Origin: an uncultured Atopobiaceae bacterium
GTDB lineage: Bacteria; Actinomycetota; Coriobacteriia; Coriobacteriales; Atopobiaceae
Assembly (NCBI GenBank): GCA_947625405.1
Contig: CANQOF010000012.1
Coordinates: 1 to 52,908 of the forward strand
Direction of reading: 5' to 3'
DNA: 52,908 bases
Positions 1 to 8,529 of this stretch are shown piece by piece; position 1 is the stretch's first letter; the number at the start of each line of letters is the position of its first letter. Under the pieces are notes generated by a model. That model saw nothing but the letters and a program-made list of their open reading frames with translations. It did no database searches and was not told where the DNA came from. Position numbers and translations under genes: made by a program.

Positions 1-559
1 TTGAAAAGCCGTATTCCATTTCCGCTTTTGCCGCGTCCAGCGACTTCCAGAGCGGCGGGCGAAGGTTCGGGTCGAAGGCCATGACGGAGGCGTTCTGCTC
101 GGCCACCTCGATGGCGTAGCGCGCGGCGGAGGCCACCGGCTCCGAGGTGAGCGAGAGCGTGCCGTAGCAGAACACGCGGGTGGACGAGAGGAGATCCGCG
201 TTCACCTCTTGCTGCGAGAGCATCATGTCCGCGCCGGGGTTGCGGTAGAAGGAAAAGTCGCGGTCGCCGCCGGGAAGCGACGCCACGATGGCGAGGGTGG
301 TGTGGACGGCGTCGTCTTTCACCAGGCCCTTGGTGGAAACGCCCACCTCCTCGAGCGCGCGCTCGAGCTGCTCGCCGAAGGCGTCGCGGCCCACCTTGCC
401 GATGAAGGCGGTCTTGTGGCCGAGGCCGGCGAGCATGGCCAAGACGTTGCAGGGTGCGCCTCCCGGGCATGCCTCCATGAGGGAATTGCCCTGGGGCGAG
501 GTGCCACTTTCCGTGAAGTCGATCAACAATTCGCCAAGCGCGACCACGTCATAGCTCAT
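1..559 (-). CDS. PfkB-family sugar kinase (fructokinase-like), partial at the window edge
   Basis: The protein probably phosphorylates a sugar such as fructose with ATP in the cytoplasm, feeding glycolysis. The first 186 residues are present. They start with MSYDVVALGELLIDF, followed by the PfkB substrate-side signature GGAPCNVLAMLAGLG at about residues 33-47 and IGKVGRDAFG at 53-62. The C-terminal half, with the anion-hole and catalytic GAGD motif, lies beyond the left edge, so the exact substrate cannot be checked. The ATG at 559 follows a purine-rich stretch (gagaggggaaagg). It lies downstream of the aldolase gene, across a terminator-like hairpin, so it may be transcribed separately or by read-through. 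Fructokinase is the best family guess; ribokinase or another PfkB member remains possible. Confidence 0.85.
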   Translation of the reverse strand, partial: MSYDVVALGELLIDFTESGTSPQGNSLMEACPGGAPCNVLAMLAGLGHKTAFIGKVGRDAFGEQLERALEEVGVSTKGLVKDDAVHTTLAIVASLPGGDRDFSFYRNPGADMMLSQQEVNADLLSSTRVFCYGTLSLTSEPVASAARYAIEVAEQNASVMAFDPNLRPPLWKSLDAAKAEMEYGFS

Positions 560-589
560 AGCCTTTCCCCTCTCCCGTGCGCGATACGA

Positions 590-618
590 AGAGGGGCGGC
601 CCGCGGGACCGCCCCTCT
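590..618 (-). terminator. GC-rich hairpin between aldolase and sugar kinase genes
   Basis: A perfect 10-bp inverted repeat (AGAGGGGCGG / CCGCCCCTCT) with a 9-nt loop lies just after the aldolase stop. On the minus strand only a short T-containing tail (TCTTCGTAT) follows, so it is a plausible but weak intrinsic terminator or a partial one controlling read-through. Confidence 0.5.
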
Positions 619-643
619 GCTATTCAACGAACAGCGCGATGGC

Positions 644-1516
644 CTAGTTCCAGCCCTTACCATCGGAGCCGAAGAGGCAGATCTTCTCCTTGGTCTTGGC
701 GATCATCGCGTCATAGCCGGGCTTGAGGAGCTTGCGCGGATCGAAGCCCTTGCCCTCGTGGATCTTTCCGGCCTTCACGTACTCCTCGGTGGCATCGGCG
801 AAGACGAGCTGGAGCTCGGTGTTCACGTTGATCTTGGCAACGCCGAGGTCGACGGCCTTCTTGATTTGATCGTCGGGGATGCCGGTGCCGCCGTGGAGGA
901 CGAGCGGGAGGTCGCCCGTCTTGGCCTTGATGGCCGCGAGCGCGTCGAACTGGAGGCCGGGCCAATTCTCGGGATACACGCCGTGGATGTTGCCGATGCC
1001 CGCCGCGAGGAAGTCCACGCCGCACTCGGCGATGGCCGCGCACTCGTCGGGATCGGCGACCTCGCCCATGCCCACGACGCCGTCTTCCTCGCCGCCGATG
1101 GAGCCGACCTCGCACTCGATGGAGATGCCCTTGTCGTGGGCGCGCTTCACGAGATCCTTGGTGTTCTTGAGGTTGATCTCGAAGCTCTCCTCATGGGAGC
1201 CGTCGTACATGATCGAGGTGAAGCCGGCGTCGATGCACTCGAGACAAGCCTCATAGGTGCCGTGGTCGAGGTGGAGGGCGACGGGGATGGTGAGGTCGAG
1301 CGCCTTGTACATGGCGTTCACGAGCTTCTTCACGGTCTTATAGCCGGTCTGGTACTTCGCGGCGCCCATGGAGGACTGGATGATGAGGGGCGATTGGGTC
1401 TCCTCGGCCGCGACCATGATGGCGTGGCACCACTCGAGGTTGTTGGTGTTGAAGGCACCGATGGCGTAGTGGCCGGCGACGGCCTTGTCGAGCATGGCTT
1501 TGGCGTTGACGAGCAT
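644..1516 (-). CDS. fba: Class II fructose-bisphosphate aldolase
   Basis: This zinc-dependent cytoplasmic enzyme splits fructose 1,6-bisphosphate into dihydroxyacetone phosphate and glyceraldehyde 3-phosphate. The 290-residue product matches the short class IIB form (about 285 residues in Bacillus). Visible motifs are LHLDHG at 81-86, with catalytic Asp84 and zinc ligand His85; IECEVG around 133-138; NIHGVY with His178; LHGGTG with His208; and the phosphate-binding KINVNTE near 228-234. The start is an ATG with GGAGG seven bases upstream; the open frame runs further upstream, but that extension does not resemble the family. A related tagatose-bisphosphate aldolase role cannot be excluded, but no tagatose genes are nearby. 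It is followed by a sugar kinase, fitting a glycolytic context. Confidence 0.95.
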   Translation of the reverse strand: MLVNAKAMLDKAVAGHYAIGAFNTNNLEWCHAIMVAAEETQSPLIIQSSMGAAKYQTGYKTVKKLVNAMYKALDLTIPVALHLDHGTYEACLECIDAGFTSIMYDGSHEESFEINLKNTKDLVKRAHDKGISIECEVGSIGGEEDGVVGMGEVADPDECAAIAECGVDFLAAGIGNIHGVYPENWPGLQFDALAAIKAKTGDLPLVLHGGTGIPDDQIKKAVDLGVAKINVNTELQLVFADATEEYVKAGKIHEGKGFDPRKLLKPGYDAMIAKTKEKICLFGSDGKGWN

Positions 1517-1662
1517 AGAGACCTCCGCTTTCCTTGAACGGGCTTCCTCGTCGCTCCCCCACCCTGGGGTGCGTGCGGTCTGAACACATTGAGTATGCCA
1601 CGTTGCCCCGCCGCTCGTGGCGTGGGCGAGGCCAATCGGCCAGCGCGTCTCGCGCCGAGGCG

Positions 1663-2406
1663 CTACTCCCTCTCCTCGCCGCGCATGAGGCGCTCGTACA
1701 TCACGGAGTTCGCGGCGAGCTCCACGGAGTCGTCGAGGGGCTCGAGCTCGGAGGCGCCATAGCGGTGCTCGAGGGCGCGCGCGAGCACCCAGTCGGCCAC
1801 GCCGGGATTCTTCGGGAGGAGCGGACCGTGGATGTAGGTGCCGAGGATGGTGCCCGAGATCGCGCCCTCCTCGCCGCTCTTGCCGTCGTTGCCGTGGCCG
1901 AAGGCCACCTTGCCGAGCGGCTTCACCCCCGGGCCTAGGTGCGTGCGCCCGCCATGGTTCTCGTAGCCCACGATCGGGTGCTCGCAGATCTCGCTCGTGA
2001 TGGCGATGTTGCCGATGAGGCGAGGCGAGCCGCGATCGGTCGTGAGGTCGATGAGGCCGAGTCCCTCGAGCGTCTCCTCGCCCATCGCGTAGGAGTGGCC
2101 GAGGAGCTGGTAGCCGCCGCAGACGGCGAGGAGCGCGCCACCATCGGCCGCGAAGGCCTTGAGCTCGGATTTCTGCGCGAGCAGGCGCTCGCAGACGATG
2201 CGCTGCTCGCGGTCGGAGCCCCCGCCGATGAAGACGAGATCGAAGTCCGCGAAGTGCGGGCGCTCCGTGAGCGAGACCTCTTGCACCCGCGCCTCGATGC
2301 CACGCCATTCGAGCCGCTTCGCGAGCGTGAGGATGTTGCCGCCGTCGCCGTAGAGGTTGAGCGCCTCGGGAAAGAGATGGCAGATGGAGAGGCTTCTCGC
2401 GCTCAT
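1663..2406 (-). CDS. gatD: Lipid II isoglutaminyl synthase, glutaminase subunit GatD
   Basis: GatD is the class I glutamine amidotransferase half of the MurT/GatD complex. It releases ammonia from glutamine so that MurT can amidate the D-Glu of lipid II to D-isoglutamine at the inner face of the membrane. The 247-residue protein has the nucleophile in AVCGGYQLLG (Cys96) and the catalytic His193 in YIHGPLLPKNP. FIGGGSDREQ near 59-68 is typical of the CobQ-like branch. The ATG overlaps the end of murT by four bases (ATGA), indicating translational coupling. It is the last gene of the amaP-DUF2273-asp23-murT-gatD run. Confidence 0.93.
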   Translation of the reverse strand: MSARSLSICHLFPEALNLYGDGGNILTLAKRLEWRGIEARVQEVSLTERPHFADFDLVFIGGGSDREQRIVCERLLAQKSELKAFAADGGALLAVCGGYQLLGHSYAMGEETLEGLGLIDLTTDRGSPRLIGNIAITSEICEHPIVGYENHGGRTHLGPGVKPLGKVAFGHGNDGKSGEEGAISGTILGTYIHGPLLPKNPGVADWVLARALEHRYGASELEPLDDSVELAANSVMYERLMRGEERE

Positions 2407-3773
2407 AGGGCCTCCGCCTCTCGATCGAGCTCGGCCTTCGCCGGCCAGAGTGCGCTGTAGTTGCAGAGGGCGTAGAGCGGCTCGGGATCGCCGGACTTAG
2501 CGCCCTCCTCCGCTTCGAGTGCGGCGACGGCCTCGGCGACGGTGCGCGCGATGGGCGCCTCCATGCCGGCGTACTTCATGCGCACCTGCACGTCGTGTGC
2601 CCGATGGCCTCCCGCCACCACGCGGAGACGCCCGGCGCTGGCCTCCTCGGCGAGGCGCTCGAAGTCGACGTCCCAAATCCAGGAGATGTCCTTGCCGTCG
2701 TTGTAGTCGTCGTTGATGACGAAGAACGCCGCCTTGGGCCGCTCGTCGGCGAGCATGAGCGAGATGTTCTGGTTGAAGCCCGTGGGGTTCTTCGCGAGGT
2801 TGAGGACGATCTCGCGCTCGCCGAGACGGTAGTGCTCGAGCCGGCCGTTCTTGGGATCGTAGCCGGCGAGCGCGCGGGAGAAGGCCTCGGGGGAAACCCC
2901 CATCACGCTCGCCGCGGCGAAGGCGCCAAGGAGGTTGTAGACCATGTACATGCCGCCGAATCCGGCCTTGATCGTCGTGAGCGGCGCGCCATCTCCGTCC
3001 ATGACGTCGAAGGACACCCCCTCGCTCGTCACGCTGATGCCGCGCGCCTTGAAGCTGAGTGGCGGCCGCGCGAAATCGCAGGCCGGGCAGCTGAAATCGC
3101 CCAGCTGCGCGTAGGCGCGCCAGGCGTAGCCGAGCTCCGCGCCACACACCTGGCAGAAGCGCGCCTCGGGAACGCGATCGGGCGGGGGCGGAAGCTCCTC
3201 GTCGATGCCGAAGGCGAGGATCCGCGTGCCCCCCTCGGCGGCGCGCCTCGCCACGCCCACGGAGAGCGGATCGTCGCCGCAGACGATGAGGCCGGTCGAG
3301 GGCGAGGACGCGAGGGCCTCCACGAGCGAATCTTGCACGTGGTCGATCTCGCCCGCGCGGTCGAGCTGGTCGCGGAAGAGGTTCAGGAGCACGAGCCAGC
3401 GGGGCGCGAGTTGTGGCAGCACGTGGACGCAGGAGAGCTCGTCTGCCTCCATCACCGCCCAATCGGCGCCCTTGTCGAAGAGCATCGCGCTCGTGATGCC
3501 GGCGAGCATGTTCGCGCCGCGCCAGTTGCAATCCACGGAAAAGCCCGCCTGCTGCGCGGCGCGCGCGAGGACGTTCGTGGTGGTCGTCTTGCCGTTCGTG
3601 CCGCAGACGACGATCGCGCCCTCGCTGAGCGAGCCCGCGAGGCCCTGGAGGAGCTTGGGATCGAGCGCGAGGGCCACCCTGCCGGGAAGCTGGGAGGCGT
3701 TTCGCCCGAGAAGGCGCAGGAGCCGGCTCGTCGCACGGCCGGCGGTCTTGGAGATGGCGGCTCGAGGGCCCAC
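2403..3773 (-). CDS. murT: Lipid II isoglutaminyl synthase, Mur ligase subunit MurT
   Basis: MurT activates the D-Glu carboxylate of lipid II with ATP and uses ammonia from GatD to form D-isoglutamine, which DD-transpeptidases need for efficient cross-linking. The 456-residue protein has the Mur ligase P-loop GTNGKTTTTN at 58-67, a four-cysteine zinc ribbon inserted in the central domain (Cys207, 210, 229, 232) that is characteristic of MurT, and a C-terminal DUF1727-type region (NLAKNPTGFNQNI). The start is GTG, four bases after the asp23 stop, with no strong Shine-Dalgarno, so translation is probably coupled. The 4-bp overlap with gatD supports complex formation. Confidence 0.93.
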   Translation of the reverse strand: MGPRAAISKTAGRATSRLLRLLGRNASQLPGRVALALDPKLLQGLAGSLSEGAIVVCGTNGKTTTTNVLARAAQQAGFSVDCNWRGANMLAGITSAMLFDKGADWAVMEADELSCVHVLPQLAPRWLVLLNLFRDQLDRAGEIDHVQDSLVEALASSPSTGLIVCGDDPLSVGVARRAAEGGTRILAFGIDEELPPPPDRVPEARFCQVCGAELGYAWRAYAQLGDFSCPACDFARPPLSFKARGISVTSEGVSFDVMDGDGAPLTTIKAGFGGMYMVYNLLGAFAAASVMGVSPEAFSRALAGYDPKNGRLEHYRLGEREIVLNLAKNPTGFNQNISLMLADERPKAAFFVINDDYNDGKDISWIWDVDFERLAEEASAGRLRVVAGGHRAHDVQVRMKYAGMEAPIARTVAEAVAALEAEEGAKSGDPEPLYALCNYSALWPAKAELDREAEAL

Positions 3774-3777
3774 GGAT

Positions 3778-4233
3778 CTAGCTCGCGTCGCTCGGGAGTG
3801 GCTCGTCCTCCACCTTCACCACGTCCTCGATGCGCAGGTTCACGCCAGAGACGATGAGCCCCGTCATGCGCGCGAGCTCGGAGATCACCGCATCGCGCAC
3901 ACGCTCGAAGACGGTGGGGGCGAAGTAGCCGTATTCCATGATGATCGAGATGTTGAGGCGCACGGAGCTATCCGGCATCACCTCCACGCCCACGCCCTTC
4001 GTGGGGGCGTTTCCGGTGAAGGTCTCCTGGAGGCGGTTGTAGAAGCCGCCCTTCATGCCCACGACGCCCTCGACGCCTTGGCAGGCCGTAGCGACGATCT
4101 TCTCGATGACCCCGTTGGAAAACGTGAGGGAGTCCTCGGTTTCCACGGCGCCCGTGTTGCCCTCCTCAAAGCCGGCGACGATGCCGTCGTCGGGCGTTTC
4201 GCCAATGGCCACGATATCGGGGGTCTCGGGCAT
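3778..4233 (-). CDS. Asp23/Gls24 family envelope stress response protein
   Basis: Asp23 family proteins sit under the membrane of Gram-positive bacteria, anchored by AmaP, and are linked to cell-wall stress. The 151-residue product has the family core: an N-terminal strand-rich part (FSNGVIEKIVATACQGVEGV), a glycine-rich turn (GVVGMKGGFYNRL), and a C-terminal part (RVRDAVISELARMTGL) ending in VNLRIEDV. I chose the ATG at 4233 because AAGGAG lies five bases upstream; an in-frame TTG at 4269 would add 12 residues but lacks such a site. It lies immediately downstream of a DUF2273 gene and amaP, the conserved neighbours of asp23, and four bases before murT. Confidence 0.9.
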   Translation of the reverse strand: MPETPDIVAIGETPDDGIVAGFEEGNTGAVETEDSLTFSNGVIEKIVATACQGVEGVVGMKGGFYNRLQETFTGNAPTKGVGVEVMPDSSVRLNISIIMEYGYFAPTVFERVRDAVISELARMTGLIVSGVNLRIEDVVKVEDEPLPSDAS

Positions 4234-4269
4234 GGGAGCTCCTTCCTCGCCTTGGATGGGGGTCGGCAA

Positions 4270-4683
4270 TCAACGCCTTGGATAGCTGGAATCCGAGGAG
4301 CGGATGAGGTTCATCAGCGCGCGCACGATCTTGGGGTCGCCATCGAGGTATTGGCCGAAGGCCACGCCCACGAGCACGAGGAACGCGATGAAGAGCGTGC
4401 GCCAGAACCCGAGGAGGAAGATGAGGAGCGCCGCGAGGAAGCCGATCACGCCCCAGAGGATGGCGTTGCCGTGGCCGGGGAAGATACCCTCGGCGAAGGC
4501 GGTCGCCCGCTCGCGCGCGCCATCGACGGCCGCGCGCGCCTGGCGCCCGCCGCGCCCGAAGTCCTCGCTCGTGAAGCCGCGCCGCCGCGCCCCCGAGGTG
4601 GCGCCGCCCTGGGAGGGAGCGCCCTTCTCCACCTCGATGTTCACCTTCACCTCGGGGCTTTCGTCGTGGGGCATGGCGATCAC
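4270..4683 (-). CDS. DUF2273 small integral membrane protein
   Basis: A 137-residue protein with a charged, low-complexity N-terminal half and two close hydrophobic segments (AILWGVIGFLAALLIFLLGF and FIAFLVLVGVAFGQYLDG), followed by a short helix ending KIVRALMNLIRSSD. This matches the DUF2273 family found between amaP and asp23; no biochemical role is established. The GTG start overlaps the amaP stop as GTGA, so translation is probably coupled. An ATG nine bases further in (MPHDESP) is an alternative start. The N-terminal extension of about 70 residues is longer than the compact form of the family and is rich in Gly/Arg/Glu. Confidence 0.8.
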   Translation of the reverse strand: MIAMPHDESPEVKVNIEVEKGAPSQGGATSGARRRGFTSEDFGRGGRQARAAVDGARERATAFAEGIFPGHGNAILWGVIGFLAALLIFLLGFWRTLFIAFLVLVGVAFGQYLDGDPKIVRALMNLIRSSDSSYPRR

Positions 4684-5417
4684 ACTCCCGCCTCGTCGCT
4701 CTCCCAGCCGGGAGCGGGCGTCGACTCGACGCGCACCACGGGATCGCCCACGCTCGCGTCGATGCCGTAATCCGGCGCCTCCACCGGCAGATCCCCAAGG
4801 TCATGGCGGATCTCGCGGTTGGCTCGGTGCATCGCGCTCGGCACGTAGCTCACGCCGCCCGCGGACTGCGTCGGCGTGACGGGCGCGCCGGGGCCGATGT
4901 CGCCCGTGGAGCGCGGCTCCACGAAGCGCAGGGTGATGTTCTTCAACGCGGGGCCCGTGAGGCGCGTGAGGCCCTCGCGCAGGCGATCGTTCAGCTTCTG
5001 GGCCTCCACCTGCACGTTCACCGATTGGTAGGGCTGCACGGACACGCGCACGTCCACCTCGTCCTTGCGGCGCACCTTCACCACCACCTTGGTGACGACG
5101 CAGGTGCCATCCTGCTCCGCGAGGTAGGTGGCTTGCGAGGCGATGGCGGAGCGCGCGATCGTCACCTTCGCGCCATCGCCCGAGAGCACCTCCACGTCGT
5201 GATGGCGCCGCATGGTGCACCCGCGGATGAAGAGGCCGATGAAGCCGATGACGAGGAGGAGCAAGCAGAGCTCCACCACGAAGAGGTACCACTGGATGGC
5301 GAAGAAGCTCGCGAAGAGGTCGGTCCACGGGCCGATCCACGGCAGGGCGAGGGCGCCGAGCACCACGATCCCCACCAGCGAGAAGACGATCAGGCAGAAA
5401 CGCTTGAAGCTCTCCAT
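4680..5417 (-). CDS. amaP: Alkaline shock response membrane anchor protein AmaP
   Basis: AmaP anchors Asp23-family proteins to the cytoplasmic membrane. The 245-residue protein has two N-terminal membrane segments, at about residues 8-30 (FCLIVFSLVGIVVLGALALP) and 42-64 (WYLFVVELCLLLLVIGFIGL). A soluble domain (about 70-180) follows, with the family's strand pattern (VVKVRRKDEVDVRVSVQPYQ) and a disordered C-terminus. The ATG is preceded by GGGAGG at good spacing. It is the first gene of the five-gene run that ends in gatD, which places envelope-stress scaffolding and lipid II amidation under shared transcription. Confidence 0.85.
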   Translation of the reverse strand: MESFKRFCLIVFSLVGIVVLGALALPWIGPWTDLFASFFAIQWYLFVVELCLLLLVIGFIGLFIRGCTMRRHHDVEVLSGDGAKVTIARSAIASQATYLAEQDGTCVVTKVVVKVRRKDEVDVRVSVQPYQSVNVQVEAQKLNDRLREGLTRLTGPALKNITLRFVEPRSTGDIGPGAPVTPTQSAGGVSYVPSAMHRANREIRHDLGDLPVEAPDYGIDASVGDPVVRVESTPAPGWESDEAGV

Positions 5418-5459
5418 GATCCTCCCCTCACGCGCCCAAGCTCCCCCCGCGCGTGCGCG

Positions 5460-6221
5460 CTACTCCGCGTCGAGCGCCGCCAAGACCTCGTCGGTGATGT
5501 CCATGGTGGTGTAGACGTTCTGCACGTCCTCGAGGTCCTCGAGGCGGTCGACGAGGCGCTCCACCTTCTTCGCGTCGGAGGCCGACACCTCCACGGGAGT
5601 CGTGGGCTCCATCACGAGCTCGGAGCCCTTCACCTCGACGCCCTGCTCGGCGAGGCCGTTCACCACGGTGCCGAGCGATTGCATGGAGGTCCAGATGGTC
5701 CACACGTCGCCGTCGTCCGCGTAGTCGTCGCCACCGGCTTCGGCCACGGCCATCATGAGCTCGTCCTCGTCCGGCATCTTCTCCTTCTCGACGGCGATGC
5801 GGCCCTTGCGCTCGAATTGGAACGACACGGAGCCGCCGGTGCCGAGGTTGCCGCCGGAGTGCGCGAACGCGCTGCGCACGTCGGCCGCGGTGCGGTTGCG
5901 GTTGTCGGTGAGGCATTCCACATAGAAGGCCACGCCCGCGGGGCCGTAGCCCTCGTAGGAGATCTCCTCGTAGTTCGCCGCGTCGGCGCCCGCGCCGAAG
6001 GCCTTATCGATGGCGGCCTTGATGCGCGCGTTCGGCATGGATTCGAGGCGCGCCTTCGCGATGGCCGACGCGAGGCCGGCGTTGTTATCGGGGTTTGGGT
6101 CGCCGCCGAGCTTCGCGGCGACGGTGATGTTGCGGGAGAGCTTGGAGAAAAGCGACGAGCGCTTGGCGTCTTGGGCGGCCTTGCGGTGCTTCGTGGTGGC
6201 CCATTTCGAGTGTCCGGACAT
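5460..6221 (-). CDS. yebC: YebC/PmpR family (TACO1-like) protein
   Basis: Members of this family are described as transcription regulators and more recently as ribosome-associated factors that ease translation through difficult proline stretches. The start MSGHSKWATTKHRKAAQDAK is the classic YebC N-terminus. KGFGAGAD-like sequence around residues 85-92, the GGNLGTGGSVSFQFERKG stretch and the acidic C-terminal region complete the family pattern. The 253-residue length is typical (about 240-250). The ATG at 6221 has AGGAG at seven bases; a longer open frame upstream has no family similarity. No ruvC/ruvA neighbours are present here, unlike in many bacteria. Confidence 0.93.
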   Translation of the reverse strand: MSGHSKWATTKHRKAAQDAKRSSLFSKLSRNITVAAKLGGDPNPDNNAGLASAIAKARLESMPNARIKAAIDKAFGAGADAANYEEISYEGYGPAGVAFYVECLTDNRNRTAADVRSAFAHSGGNLGTGGSVSFQFERKGRIAVEKEKMPDEDELMMAVAEAGGDDYADDGDVWTIWTSMQSLGTVVNGLAEQGVEVKGSELVMEPTTPVEVSASDAKKVERLVDRLEDLEDVQNVYTTMDITDEVLAALDAE

Positions 6222-6391
6222 GAAACTCCTCAGTTGATCGGCACAGTTCGAAAACAAGCGTACCACGCCGCGCCCGCCCTCGCCGAGGCCGCCGCGCCAA
6301 CGGGAGAAACAACCTCGAAGTTTTCGCGGGAAGTGGGTAGGTTCCCCTGCGGCGGGTAGTGGATGCGAGCGGATGCTATAGGGGGCGTGGC

Positions 6392-7672
6392 ATGACCGAG
6401 ACGTTCTTCTCCCTGGCCGTCATCTGCGCCATCACCTTCCTCGCGCCGCTCCTGTGCTCGCTCATCCCCGGGGGCTGGGTGCAATCCTCGGCGGTCATCC
6501 TCCTGCTCGGCGCCATTTTCGGCCCGCACATGCTGAACCTCATCCACCCCACGGCCCCAGGGCTCCAGTTCTTCCAGCAGCTCGGCCTCGCCTTCCTCTT
6601 CCTCATGGGCGGCTACGAGCTCACCCCCTCGGAGATCACGGGCAAGACGGGACGCCACGCGGCGGTGTCGTGGCTCTTCTCCTTCGCGGTGGCGCTCGCC
6701 GTGCTCGCGCTCCTCGCGCTCCTCGGGCCGCTTCCCGAGGACCTCTCCGTGAACGGGTGGATCGCGCTCGCCATCGCCCTCACCTCCACGAGCTACGGCA
6801 AGGTGTCGTCCGTCCTGAAGGAGCGCAACGCGCGCGAGAGCAAGTTCGGCAAGATCGTCGTTTCCTACGGCGCCACGGGCGAGCTTTTGCCCATCGTGGC
6901 CATCGCGATCCTGCTCGCCGACGAGAACCCCTTGACGGAGATCGTCATCATCGTGATCTTCTGCCTCGCGGCGCTCGCCATCTCGCGCATCGCCGCCCAT
7001 GAGCGCGAGAAGCGCACCCTCCTCGACCGCACGCTTCGCGAGAGCTCGAACGCGTCGCAGCTCCTGCTCCAGCTTACGATCCTCATCCTCGTGCTCCTCG
7101 TGTGCACGGGGCTCTTCCTCGGCGCGGACATGATCGTGGCGGGCTTCGCCGCGGGCTTCGTGCTGAGGAAGCTCGTGCAGGACGATCAGAACGAGACCGG
7201 CTACGCCGACGAGGCGAGCGAGCAGGTGGTCGCGCGGCTCCGCGGCATCGCGAACGGGTTCTTCATCCCCATCGTCTTCGTGATCACCGGCACGAACATC
7301 GACATTGCGGCCGGCCTCCACGACCCGCTCGTGGTGATCGGCGCGATCGCGCTCCTCTTGCTCGTACGCGGCGTGCCCGTGGACCTCGCGCTCAAGGTCT
7401 TCCCCGAGACGCGCTCGATGAGCAACGTGGAGCAGCTCTCGGTGGCGGCGTATTCCTGCATGGTGATGGGCACGGTCGTGGCTATGACGAGCGTCGCGGT
7501 GCAATCGGGCGACATGGGCTCCGGCATCGCCGGCACGCTCGTCTTCGCCGCCGCCCTCACCTCGATCTTCGGCCCGCTCGTCACGCGCGTGCTCGCGCGC
7601 CATGGGGGCGGCCCCTTAGAGCCCGTGGACGCGGGCCTGCCCGACAGCGAGGACGAGCTCGACATCTCGTAG
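6392..7672 (+). CDS. Cation:proton antiporter, CPA2 family
   Basis: A 426-residue polytopic membrane protein with about 11-12 hydrophobic segments, predicted to exchange Na+ or K+ for protons. Family features include LAFLFLMGGYELTPSEI in the third or fourth segment, the TSTSYGKVSSVLKE stretch followed by GKIVVSYGATGELLPIVAIA, and FFIPIVFVITGTNIDI near residue 300, a typical CPA2 pattern. There is no C-terminal TrkA-N/RCK domain, so it is the short form. I preferred the ATG at 6392, preceded by AGGGGG, over an in-frame GTG 33 bases upstream. It is transcribed divergently from yebC and ends convergent with lgt. The transported ion cannot be told from sequence. Confidence 0.85.
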   Translation: MTETFFSLAVICAITFLAPLLCSLIPGGWVQSSAVILLLGAIFGPHMLNLIHPTAPGLQFFQQLGLAFLFLMGGYELTPSEITGKTGRHAAVSWLFSFAVALAVLALLALLGPLPEDLSVNGWIALAIALTSTSYGKVSSVLKERNARESKFGKIVVSYGATGELLPIVAIAILLADENPLTEIVIIVIFCLAALAISRIAAHEREKRTLLDRTLRESSNASQLLLQLTILILVLLVCTGLFLGADMIVAGFAAGFVLRKLVQDDQNETGYADEASEQVVARLRGIANGFFIPIVFVITGTNIDIAAGLHDPLVVIGAIALLLLVRGVPVDLALKVFPETRSMSNVEQLSVAAYSCMVMGTVVAMTSVAVQSGDMGSGIAGTLVFAAALTSIFGPLVTRVLARHGGGPLEPVDAGLPDSEDELDIS

Positions 7673-7689
7673 ATGAATGCGGAAAGGTC

Positions 7690-8526
7690 CTACGAGCGAT
7701 TGACGACGACCTCGTAGTGGCCCGTCTGGGGGCGCATCTCATGGAAACTCCAGATGAGGAGCCCCGCGCCGAGGAGGACGAGCGGAAGCGAGAGCACCTG
7801 GCCCATCGTGATGGGGCCGAAGAGGTAGCCAAGCTGGGAATCGGGCACGCGCACGAACTCCACGAGGATGCGGAATGTGCCGTAGAGTACGAGGAAAAGC
7901 CCCGTATAGGCGCCTTGGGGAAGCGGCGGACGGCGCCTCGCGAGGAAATAGAGCACGCAGAAGAGCACGAGGCCCTCGAGGAGCGCCTCGTAGAGCTGGC
8001 TCGGGTGGCGCGGGAGCGGCCCTCCCGTCTCGAACACCACGCCCCAGGGAAGGTCGGTCACCTTTCCCCAGAGCTCGCCGTTCACGAAGTTCGCGAGGCG
8101 CCCGAAGAAAAGCCCGATGGGCGTGACGGTGAAGCCGAGGTCGCAAATCGTGAGGATCGAGATCTTGAGCGAGCGACACACGAGCGAGCCGCCGATGAAG
8201 GCGCCGAGGAGGCCGCCGTGGATGGACATGCCGCCTTGGTTCAGCATGAAGATCGCGAGCGGGTTCTCCCAGTAGTAGCCCGCTCCATAGAAGAGCACGT
8301 AGCCGAGGCGCCCGCCGATGATGCCGCCGAAGGCGATGCCGATCACGATGGTGAGGAGCTCGTCCGAGCTCACGTTGAGGCGCCAGCGCTTCATGAGCGT
8401 CCACATCACGATGCCGCCGAGCACGAAGCCCGCGAGGTAGGCGAGGCCATACCAGCGCACCGTGAGCGGCCCGAGCGTGAAGGCCACGGGGTCGAGCATC
8501 TGGTAGATGTCGTTCAGGGAGGGCAC
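7690..8526 (-). CDS. lgt: Prolipoprotein diacylglyceryl transferase
   Basis: Lgt transfers diacylglycerol from phosphatidylglycerol to the lipobox cysteine of prolipoproteins at the membrane, the first step of lipoprotein maturation. The 278-residue protein has seven hydrophobic segments and the family signatures GGRLGYVLFY, GMSIHGGLLGAFIGG (with the conserved His) and GRLANFVNGELWGK (the Lgt signature containing the essential Asn/Glu region), then RHPSQLYEA. The start is GTG, three bases after the dcd stop, so the two genes are likely co-transcribed and possibly coupled. Confidence 0.95.
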   Translation of the reverse strand: MPSLNDIYQMLDPVAFTLGPLTVRWYGLAYLAGFVLGGIVMWTLMKRWRLNVSSDELLTIVIGIAFGGIIGGRLGYVLFYGAGYYWENPLAIFMLNQGGMSIHGGLLGAFIGGSLVCRSLKISILTICDLGFTVTPIGLFFGRLANFVNGELWGKVTDLPWGVVFETGGPLPRHPSQLYEALLEGLVLFCVLYFLARRRPPLPQGAYTGLFLVLYGTFRILVEFVRVPDSQLGYLFGPITMGQVLSLPLVLLGAGLLIWSFHEMRPQTGHYEVVVNRS

Positions 8527-8529
8527 GCG

